DNA from: Duganella rivi
GTDB lineage: Bacteria; Pseudomonadota; Gammaproteobacteria; Burkholderiales; Burkholderiaceae_D
Direction of reading: 5' to 3'
Assembly: GCF_009857435.1 (NCBI RefSeq)
Contig: NZ_WWCK01000001.1
Span: forward strand, 434,001 to 498,000
Length of the DNA: 64,000 nt
The stretch's first letter is position 1. Each line of letters starts with the position of its first letter. Under the pieces are notes generated by a model. The model was not told where the DNA came from. It saw nothing but the letters and a program-made list of their open reading frames with translations, and searched no databases. The translations under genes were made by a program, and so were the position numbers. This document shows, piece by piece, positions 35,382 to 42,662 of the stretch.

Positions 35382-38258
35382 ATGATGGTTGAAACAGTAA
35401 TGGCCCGTTCCGTGCGCATCATCTGCGCAGGTGGTCTGGCCTTTGGTATGCACGCAGCAGCAATGGCTCAGCAGGCAGACGCCGACGTGGTCGCCCGTGT
35501 TGAAATTACCGGTTCGTCGATTAAACGTATCGCCAAGGAAGGTTCGCTGCCAGTGCAGACCCTGTCCCGCGCCGATATCGAACAAAGCGGCGTGCAAAAC
35601 GTGGCTGACCTGGTCGCCCAGCTGCCATCGATGCAAGGTTTCATCACCTCGTCGGCATCGGTCAACGGCGGCGGCGGCGGCGTGCAAACCGCATCGATCC
35701 ACGCCATCGGCACCCAGTACACGCTGGTACTGTTGAACGGCCGCCGCATGGCGCCGTACGGCACCGGCAGCGCCGTCAACCTGGCCAGCATTCCGCTGTC
35801 GGCCGTCGAGCGCGTTGAGATCCTGACCGACGGCGCCTCGACCCTGTACGGTTCGGACGCGATTGCCGGCGTGATCAACTTCATCCTGAAGAAAAACCAG
35901 ACCGACCTGGTCATTGACGCGACCTACAACGCGCCGCAAGAAAAAGGCGGCAAGAGCAGCAACTTCGCGATCAGCAAGGGCTGGGGCAACCTGGAAGCCG
36001 ACGGCTTCAACGTCCAGGTATCGTACAGCCACGATGAACAGAAAGAGCTGAACGCCACCGACCGCGACTTCGCCAAATCGGGCGTGCACCGCTTCGAAAA
36101 CGGCGGCAAGAAATACGCTACCTGGCAAACCTCGATCAACTCGACCCCGGCCAACGTCGAAGTCGTTGCCCCAGGCGACGTCGACCTGATCCTGAACCAC
36201 GACCTGCTGGCCAAGAACGGTTGCACCCAGCCGAACACCTTCTCGCGCGGCGGCGCTTGCCGCTTCGACTACGCCGCCACCGTGCAGCTGCTGCCTGAAC
36301 TGAAGCGCGACAGCGTGTTCGCCAACGGCTCCCTGAAACTGGGCAAGGACACCACCGCGTACAGCGAGCTGGTGCTGTCGAAGTTCACCAACACCGCGCG
36401 CTACGCGCCGGCGGCACAGCCGCTGACCGTGTTCAGCACCGATGCCGACACCGGCGTCAAGACCATCAACAACGCTTACATCGGCGCCTACAACAGCTCG
36501 ATCGCGCCGTTGCTGGCCGGCCAGGGCGTGAACCCGGCTGACGTCACCGACGCCTTCCTGTACTACCGCGGCGCCGACGCCGGCGGCCGTACCGACGAGT
36601 ACCGCACCGACGCCGTCCACTTCGTGGTGGGCGTGGACAGCAATATCTCCGGCTGGGACGTGGGCGCATCGTTCACCCACTCGCAGAACAAGCAGACCGA
36701 CAAAGCACTGGCCGGCTACATGAGCGGCAACAAATTCGAAGAACTGGTGCGCACCGGTAAGTACAACCCGTTCGTGTCGTCGAGCGGCGCTGCCGCCGTG
36801 CTGGCTGACGCCGTGCTGCGCCAAGACCTGGGCCAGACCAAGTCGAAGATCGACGTCGCCAGCGCCAAGGCCTCGCGCGAAGTGTTCGAGATGGCGGGCG
36901 GCGCTGCCGCACTCGGCCTGGGCGCTGACTTCACCAAGCAAACCTACAAGGACACCCCGTCGCAGATCGCCATGGGCCCAGGCCCAGGCAATCCTGGCTG
37001 GACCGACGTCGAAATCGGCGGCGGCACCGGTTCGCAGGCACTGGACGCCAGCCGCCAGAGCTGGGGCGCGTTTGCCGAGTTGCTGATGCCAGTGGCCAAG
37101 GGCGTGGAAGTCACCTCGGCCGTGCGTTACGACAGCTACGACGCGGTTGAGAAAAAGAACGTCAGCTACGACACCGCCGGCAAGCCTGCCCCATCGGGCA
37201 AGCTCGGTGAAGACGTGGCCAAGGCAACCTACAAGCTGGCCGCGCGCTGGACTCCGGTGCAGTCGGTGCTGCTGCGCGGTTCCTACGGTACCGGCTTCAA
37301 GGCTCCGACCTTGAACAACATCGCCGACCCGCTGAAGAACGCCGGTTCCTCGAATCCGTTCGCTTGCCCGATCACGGCGCCAACCGACCCGCGCTACAAG
37401 TACTGCCGCGGCACCTCGGAATACGGCCTGCTGGACACCGGCAACCCGAACACCGGCGACAAGGCACTGAAAGCCGAGACCTCCAAGCAGGCAACGCTGG
37501 GCTTCCGCATCGAGCCAACCACCTCGCTGTCGTTCGGCCTGGACTGGTGGGATGTCAAGCTGAAGAACCAGATCCGCACCTACTCGCAGGATCAGCTGTT
37601 CGGCGTGCCAGCACTGGCTAACCAGTACATCGCCGTCTACGCCGACCCTATCCAGAAGAGCAACGTGCTGGTCGCAATCCGCCAGCCGCTGAACCTGGCC
37701 TCGTCGCGCTTCCAAGGCCTGGACTGGGATACCACCTACCGCACCGCGACCCCGATCGGCAAGGCCAGCGTCAACTGGACCGGTACCTTCATGCTCAAGG
37801 CTGAGCAAGAGACCCCGGGCGTCGGCAAAGAGAAATCGATCGGCCGCTTCGACTCCTACGATGACGTGGTGTTCCGCGTAGTGAGCCGCATGATCTTCAC
37901 CCTGAAGAGCTCGGAAAAACTGAGCAACTCGCTGACCGTGAACTACCGCACGGGCTACCACGACAAGCCACTGACCGCCGACGACCAGGCCGTGCGCGAA
38001 GTGCTGGCCGACGGCAGCATCGGCGGCTACGTCGACATGACCGACCGCAAGGTCAGCTCGTACACCACGCTGGACTGGCAAGGCAAGTTCAACTACGTGA
38101 AGGGCCTGACCATCACCGCTGGCATCCGCAACCTGCTCGATCGTGATCCTCCGTTCTCGATCCGTAACTCGGGCGGTGGCAACCAAGTTGGTTACGACGG
38201 CCGTTACGCCGACCCGCTGGGCCGTACCTTCTACATCACCGGCCAGTACCGCTTCTAA
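35382..38258 (+). CDS. TonB-dependent receptor (TBDR5)
   Basis: A 958-aa receptor related to TBDR3/4. The signal peptide MMVETVMARSVRIICAGGLA runs to AMAQ, then VARVEITGSSIKRI, plug motifs YTLVLLNGRRMAPY and DGASTLYGSDAIAGVINFIL, and a barrel ending RTFYITGQYRF. The two-Cys loop is FACPITAPTDPRYKYC. The chosen ATG (35382) has GGGAGC upstream like TBDR3 and TBDR4; an in-frame ATG at 35295 would place 29 extra residues before the signal peptide and is rejected. Its own promoter and terminator bracket it. Confidence 0.93.
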   Translation: MMVETVMARSVRIICAGGLAFGMHAAAMAQQADADVVARVEITGSSIKRIAKEGSLPVQTLSRADIEQSGVQNVADLVAQLPSMQGFITSSASVNGGGGGVQTASIHAIGTQYTLVLLNGRRMAPYGTGSAVNLASIPLSAVERVEILTDGASTLYGSDAIAGVINFILKKNQTDLVIDATYNAPQEKGGKSSNFAISKGWGNLEADGFNVQVSYSHDEQKELNATDRDFAKSGVHRFENGGKKYATWQTSINSTPANVEVVAPGDVDLILNHDLLAKNGCTQPNTFSRGGACRFDYAATVQLLPELKRDSVFANGSLKLGKDTTAYSELVLSKFTNTARYAPAAQPLTVFSTDADTGVKTINNAYIGAYNSSIAPLLAGQGVNPADVTDAFLYYRGADAGGRTDEYRTDAVHFVVGVDSNISGWDVGASFTHSQNKQTDKALAGYMSGNKFEELVRTGKYNPFVSSSGAAAVLADAVLRQDLGQTKSKIDVASAKASREVFEMAGGAAALGLGADFTKQTYKDTPSQIAMGPGPGNPGWTDVEIGGGTGSQALDASRQSWGAFAELLMPVAKGVEVTSAVRYDSYDAVEKKNVSYDTAGKPAPSGKLGEDVAKATYKLAARWTPVQSVLLRGSYGTGFKAPTLNNIADPLKNAGSSNPFACPITAPTDPRYKYCRGTSEYGLLDTGNPNTGDKALKAETSKQATLGFRIEPTTSLSFGLDWWDVKLKNQIRTYSQDQLFGVPALANQYIAVYADPIQKSNVLVAIRQPLNLASSRFQGLDWDTTYRTATPIGKASVNWTGTFMLKAEQETPGVGKEKSIGRFDSYDDVVFRVVSRMIFTLKSSEKLSNSLTVNYRTGYHDKPLTADDQAVREVLADGSIGGYVDMTDRKVSSYTTLDWQGKFNYVKGLTITAGIRNLLDRDPPFSIRNSGGGNQVGYDGRYADPLGRTFYITGQYRF

Positions 38259-38285
38259 TCGCCTGACAGCCCGGCATTAGCAGCC

Positions 38286-38335
38286 AGCCCCAGGATCGCC
38301 TCGGTCAATACCGAGGTAGTCCTGGGGCTTTTTTA
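38286..38335 (+). terminator. Terminator of TBDR5
   Basis: AGCCCCAGGA / TCCTGGGGCT form the outer stem, CCTCGGT / ACCGAGG an inner one, then a six-T run. Confidence 0.9.
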
Positions 38336-38402
38336 TTGACTTTTTGTCTCATTTTTACAAAACAATAACCTTGTTTCATATACATCATCTCTGTGCAAAT
38401 GT

Positions 38403-38419
38403 TTAGATCACAGATCTAA
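38403..38419. promoter_or_regulatory. Perfect dyad TTAGATC-ACA-GATCTAA before TBDR6
   Basis: A 7-bp-arm perfect inverted repeat ends about 10 bp before the Shine-Dalgarno (GGGAG at 38428-38432) of TBDR6. It may be a repressor site or an mRNA hairpin next to the ribosome-binding site. TBDR6 lacks the TTGACA promoter of TBDR1-5. Confidence 0.4.
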
Positions 38420-38440
38420 CCGTCTTGGGAGTTGAATAAA

Positions 38441-41107
38441 ATGATGCAAGAAAAAGTTTTGGCGCGCACCCTGCGCCGCGTGTACGCCGGCAGCCTGATC
38501 GGCCTCGGCTTGCTGGCGCCGCTGGCGCAAGCGCAATCGGACGCGCCTATGCAGCGCGTCGAAGTGACCGGCTCTTCGATCAAGCGCCTGGTGTCGGAAA
38601 CCGCCAACCCGCTGAGCGTGATCAAGGCCGACGACTTCGTCAAGCAAGGCTTGACCACCGCACAGGAAGTGCTGGATCGCATTCCTTCCAACAGCTCCAG
38701 CTTCACCTCCGGCAACGTGGTCGGCGGTAACAGCTCGGGCCTGCCGACCGGCGGCCAGGCCAGCGCCGACCTGCGCGGCCTCGGCGGCGACAAGACCCTG
38801 GTGCTGCTGAACGGCCGCCGCATCGCCAACCATCCGTATGACGGCGCCAGCGTTGACCTCAACATCATTCCGGTGTCGGCACTGGATCGCGTGGAAGTGC
38901 TGCGCGACGGCGCCTCGGCCATCTACGGCACCGACGCCATCGGCGGCGTGATCAACTTCATCACCAAGCGCTCGGTGCAAACCACCACCATCACCGGCGA
39001 AGCGATCCTGCCGCGCAAGGACGGCGCCGATGAAAAACGCGTCAACATCTCGAGCGGCTTCGGCAACCTGGACGATGACGGCTACAACGTGTTCGGCGTG
39101 TTCGACTACCACAAGCTGGACATCCTGACCTCGCAGCAGCGCGAGTTCTCCAAGACCGGCGTGATCCCGTCGCGCGGCCTGGCGCTGACCTCCGGCACCA
39201 CCTTCCCCGGCAACTATTTCGATCCGACCTCGCTGGTCTCCGGCAACCCCGGCTACGCCAGCGGCTGCGACGCGCCGAACTCGCTGCCGATCGGCGGCGG
39301 CGGCACCTGCCGCCAGGATTACACGCGCCAGATCGACAATCTACCGGAGCAGAAGCAGACCTCCTTCTTCGGCAAGGCCACCTTCAAGATCAACGGCGAC
39401 CACCTGGCCTCGATCGAATACCTGCACTCGGAAAACGACGTGGTGTCGCACACCGCGCCGCCGCCGCAAACCGGCCTGATCCTGCCGAAGAGCAGCAAAT
39501 ACTACCCGGGCAATTCGGGCGGCGTGCCGGCCATGCCGGGTTTGTCGGGCGACCCGCTGTCGGTCAACTGGCGTCCGACCGAAGCGGGCGAGCGCGAAAT
39601 CAATTCCAAGGGCGCGGCTGACCGCCTCAGCATCGCTGCCGAGGGCTTGTTCAAAGGCTGGGATTACAAGACCGGCTTTACCCTGTCGGAAAGCCGCTCG
39701 GCCGAGTACTTCACCGGCGGCTACGTCAACGACGAAAAATTCGCCGCCGGCGTGTTCAACGGCATCCTGAATCCATTCGGTAAACAAGACGCTGCCGGCG
39801 CTGCTTATCTGGCGACTACCGCCCTGCGCGGCCAGGTGCAGAAAGGCACGACCCGCAATACCGGCATCGACGCCAAGGCCAGCCGCGAGCTGATGGATCT
39901 GGCGGGCGGCAAGCTGGCAGTGGCGATCGGCGGCGAACTGCGCCGCGAAGAAGCGGACTTCTACGTCAACCGCGACATCGCCGGCCAAGCCGCGTCGTCG
40001 GGCCTGTCGGGTTCGCAATCGACCGATGGCGCGCGTACCGTGAAAGCCGTGTTCGGTGAAGTCAACCTGCCGCTGATTACCGATCTGGAAGTCAACCTGG
40101 CCGTGCGCTACGACGACTACAGCGACGTCGGCCACACCACCAATCCGAAACTGGGCCTGCGCTACCAGCCGACCAAGCAAGTGCTGCTGCGCGGCTCGGC
40201 CTCGACCGGCTTCCGCGCGCCGACGCTGTTTGAGAAAAACGCGCCGCTGTCGAAGAACGATACCAACAACTCGTACAACGACCCGATCCTGTGCCCGGGC
40301 GGCGTGCTGTCCTCGAACCCGATCGCCAATCCGCTGCGCGACTGCGACCTGCAACAGTTCAAGCTACAAGGCGGCAATGCCAACCTGAGCCCGGAAAAGT
40401 CCAAGACCTTCTCGTTCGGCGTGGTGTTGGAGCCGATCCCGCAAGCCACGCTGGCGGTCGACTACTGGAACATCAAGCTCAAGGACAAGATCAACGCGCT
40501 GCCGGAAGAAGCCATCTACGGCGACTACGAGAAATACAAGGCGCGCTTCCTGCGCAATGCCGACGGCTCGCCGTACGCGATCCTGGACTTGAAGGAGAAT
40601 CTGGGCAAGGTCAACACCGACGGTGTCGACCTCAGCCTGACGCTGCGCTCGGGCGCTACCGACGCCGGCAACTTCACGCTGACCCTGGACGGCACCTACG
40701 TTCACAAGTATGAGTACCAGGACGAGCGCGATGGCCCGTTCATCCAGAACGTCGGCCGCTACGCCGCCAACAACCCGGTGTTCCGCTGGAAGCACAATCT
40801 GGCGCTGAACTGGCGCCTGGGTGTGTGGAACGCCACGCTGGCGCAGTCGTTCAAATCTGGCTACACCGACCAGAATCTGGACATCGAAGACCAGTACCTG
40901 AACAAGGTGCCGTCGTACGCGCTGTGGAACGTCTCGGGCAGCTACACCGGCTTCAAGGGCGTGACCCTGACCGCCGGCGTGAAGAACCTGCTGGATAAAG
41001 AGCCGCCGTTCTCGAACCAGGGCACGCTGTTCCAGAAAGGCTACGATCCACGCTACACCGATCCTGTAGGCCGCGCGCTGTACCTGCGCGGCAGCTACAG
41101 CTTCTAA
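38441..41107 (+). CDS. TonB-dependent receptor (TBDR6)
   Basis: An 888-aa receptor that groups with TBDR7: MQRVEVTGSSIKRLVSETANP, plug motifs KTLVLLNGRRIANHPYDG and DGASAIYGTDAIGGVINFITKRS, and a barrel ending RALYLRGSYSF. The signal peptide is MMQEKVLARTLRRVYAGSLI to AQAQ. An extracellular loop with LCPGG and a second Cys precedes GGNANLSPEKSK. Its stop codon is only 4 bp from the convergent aroG stop and no terminator is visible, so the mRNAs may overlap. Confidence 0.93.
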   Translation: MMQEKVLARTLRRVYAGSLIGLGLLAPLAQAQSDAPMQRVEVTGSSIKRLVSETANPLSVIKADDFVKQGLTTAQEVLDRIPSNSSSFTSGNVVGGNSSGLPTGGQASADLRGLGGDKTLVLLNGRRIANHPYDGASVDLNIIPVSALDRVEVLRDGASAIYGTDAIGGVINFITKRSVQTTTITGEAILPRKDGADEKRVNISSGFGNLDDDGYNVFGVFDYHKLDILTSQQREFSKTGVIPSRGLALTSGTTFPGNYFDPTSLVSGNPGYASGCDAPNSLPIGGGGTCRQDYTRQIDNLPEQKQTSFFGKATFKINGDHLASIEYLHSENDVVSHTAPPPQTGLILPKSSKYYPGNSGGVPAMPGLSGDPLSVNWRPTEAGEREINSKGAADRLSIAAEGLFKGWDYKTGFTLSESRSAEYFTGGYVNDEKFAAGVFNGILNPFGKQDAAGAAYLATTALRGQVQKGTTRNTGIDAKASRELMDLAGGKLAVAIGGELRREEADFYVNRDIAGQAASSGLSGSQSTDGARTVKAVFGEVNLPLITDLEVNLAVRYDDYSDVGHTTNPKLGLRYQPTKQVLLRGSASTGFRAPTLFEKNAPLSKNDTNNSYNDPILCPGGVLSSNPIANPLRDCDLQQFKLQGGNANLSPEKSKTFSFGVVLEPIPQATLAVDYWNIKLKDKINALPEEAIYGDYEKYKARFLRNADGSPYAILDLKENLGKVNTDGVDLSLTLRSGATDAGNFTLTLDGTYVHKYEYQDERDGPFIQNVGRYAANNPVFRWKHNLALNWRLGVWNATLAQSFKSGYTDQNLDIEDQYLNKVPSYALWNVSGSYTGFKGVTLTAGVKNLLDKEPPFSNQGTLFQKGYDPRYTDPVGRALYLRGSYSF

Positions 41108-41111
41108 GCAG

Positions 41112-42191
41112 TTACTTGGCAGCCGCCTCGCGCTGCTGCGTCGCAATGCGGCGCTGGCGCACGGCGGCGGCCAGGCCTTGCAGCACTTGCACACTGCTGT
41201 CCCAATCGATGCAGCCATCGGTCACGGATTGGCCGTAGGTCAGCTCCTTGCCCGGCACCAGATCCTGGCGGCCGGCCACCAGGTGCGACTCGACCATCAC
41301 GCCAACGATGCGCTGCTCGCCGCCTGCCACCTGCCCGGCAATATCGGCGCACACCGGCACCTGGTTCTCCGGCTTTTTCGAGCTGTTGGCGTGCGATGCG
41401 TCGATCATCAGGCGCGCCGCCAGGCCTTGCGCGGCAATCGCCTTGCAGGCTTCGTCCACGCTGGCCGCGTCGTAGTTCGGCGTTTTGCCACCGCGCAGGA
41501 TGATGTGGCAATCCTCGTTACCGTTGGTCGACACGATGGCCGAATGGCCGCCCTTGGTCACCGACAGGAAGTGGTGCGGCTGCGACGCCGCTTTGATCGC
41601 ATCGACCGCGATGCGGACGTTGCCATCGGTGCCGTTCTTGAAGCCGACCGGGCACGACAGGCCCGACGCCAGCTCGCGGTGTACTTGCGATTCAGTGGTA
41701 CGCGCACCAATCGCGCCCCACGAAATCAGGTCGGCAATGTACTGCGGCGAGATCACGTCGAGGAACTCGGTGCCGGCCGGCAGGCCCAGCTCGTTGATGT
41801 CGCGCAGCAGCTCGCGCGCCATGCGCAGGCCGTCATTGATGCGGAAGCTGTTGTCCATGTACGGGTCGTTGATCATGCCCTTCCAGCCGACCGTGGTGCG
41901 CGGTTTTTCGAAATACACGCGCATCACGATTTCCAGGTCGCCGGCCAGTTCCTTGCGCAGTTCGACCAGGCGGCGCGCGTATTCCATCGCCGCTTTCGGA
42001 TCGTGAATGGAGCACGGGCCGATCACCACCATCAGGCGGTCATCCTGGCCGTGCAGGATACGGTGCAGCGCCACGCGCGCATTGGCGGCAGTCTGCTCCG
42101 CCGCTTCCGTGCACGCAAACTCGCGGATCAGGTGGGACGGTGGCGTCAGTTCCTTCATCTCGCGGATGCGTAAATCATCGGTACGGGGCAT
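41112..42191 (-). CDS. aroG: 3-deoxy-7-phosphoheptulonate (DAHP) synthase, class I
   Basis: It joins phosphoenolpyruvate and erythrose-4-phosphate in the first step of aromatic amino acid synthesis. The 359-aa protein has class I AroFGH motifs: VIGPCSIHDPKAAMEYA, RVYFEKPRTTVGWKGMINDP, LDVISPQYIADLISWGAIGARTTESQ, GFKNGTDG and DASHANSSKKPENQ. GGAGAACAGC precedes ATG 42191. The open frame runs further, into the leader. A leader peptide and terminator upstream indicate attenuation. Which aromatic amino acid inhibits the enzyme cannot be told with confidence. It is flanked by TBDR6 and TBDR7. Confidence 0.96.
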   Translation of the reverse strand: MPRTDDLRIREMKELTPPSHLIREFACTEAAEQTAANARVALHRILHGQDDRLMVVIGPCSIHDPKAAMEYARRLVELRKELAGDLEIVMRVYFEKPRTTVGWKGMINDPYMDNSFRINDGLRMARELLRDINELGLPAGTEFLDVISPQYIADLISWGAIGARTTESQVHRELASGLSCPVGFKNGTDGNVRIAVDAIKAASQPHHFLSVTKGGHSAIVSTNGNEDCHIILRGGKTPNYDAASVDEACKAIAAQGLAARLMIDASHANSSKKPENQVPVCADIAGQVAGGEQRIVGVMVESHLVAGRQDLVPGKELTYGQSVTDGCIDWDSSVQVLQGLAAAVRQRRIATQQREAAAK

Positions 42192-42217
42192 TGCTGTTCT
42201 CCAAAAAGTTTGGGGTA

Positions 42218-42251
42218 AAAAAAAACCGCCTCGGGCTGAGGCGGTTTTTTT
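42218..42251 (-). terminator. Attenuator terminator in the aroG leader
   Basis: On the minus strand AACCGCCTC pairs with GAGGCGGTT, followed by a run of T, about 30 bp before the aroG start codon. It stands between the leader peptide stop and aroG. GGCGGT inside the leader ORF (42307-42302) is complementary to ACCGCC of its 5' arm, offering an antiterminator. Confidence 0.8.
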
Positions 42252-42277
42252 GGATTCTGCTGGGACTCGTCTTGCTT

Positions 42278-42358
42278 CTACGTGCACCGGCCGCTAACTC
42301 CACCGCCTTGGGTTGGATAGCTAAAGTAAAACCAGCCGGTAAAGAAGAATTTGGTCAT
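42278..42358 (-). CDS. Aromatic-rich leader peptide of aroG (attenuator)
   Basis: The 26-codon ORF begins MTKFFFTGWFYFSYPT and ends with TAG at 42280-42278. Five Phe, two Tyr and one Trp lie among the first 14 codons, far above chance. It is followed by an intrinsic terminator before aroG. Stalling on aromatic codons would cover ACCGGC (42340-42335), which otherwise can pair with GCCGGT (42291-42286), and leave GGCGGT free to pair with the terminator arm. No Shine-Dalgarno is seen, but a promoter places transcription start at or next to the AUG, so the mRNA may be leaderless. Confidence 0.75.
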   Translation of the reverse strand: MTKFFFTGWFYFSYPTQGGGVSGRCT

Positions 42359-42365
42359 GTGGTCG

Positions 42366-42395
42366 ACTATAGCGCCATTATTTGGCCCTTGGCAA
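42366..42395 (-). promoter_or_regulatory. Promoter of the aroG leader
   Basis: Minus-strand TTGCCA (42395-42390), an 18-bp spacer and TATAGT (42371-42366) predict a start at 42359-42358, the A of the leader ATG. Upstream, the gap to TBDR7 (42359-42662) otherwise holds only the TBDR7 promoter elements. Confidence 0.6.
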
Positions 42396-42591
42396 GCGAT
42401 TTTTTTTCGGCAATAAGGCCTCCCTACAAAACTTTACACCTCCGTAGTTGTCTTTACATCTTAGCCATTGTGACTAAATGTAACGTTCGGCGGCCAGCAA
42501 AATGCGGCGTTCCGGCATTTGCGCAAAAACTCGTCTTTACAGGTGCGTTTGTTTGCTACTGTTGGATATCCACACAATTATCTTTCGATCA

Positions 42592-42620
42592 TTGTTCGTC
42601 CTACTACTGAATGTTTTGAT
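42592..42620 (+). promoter_or_regulatory. Candidate promoter of TBDR7
   Basis: TTGTTC (42592-42597), 17 bp ending in TGT and TTTGAT (42615-42620) follow the extended -10 pattern of TBDR1-5 with a weaker -35. The sequence GAATG before the -10 is shared with TBDR4. Confidence 0.35.
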
Positions 42621-42662
42621 GACCATCCCTTATCCCAAAACAAAATCAGGAGTGACACACCC

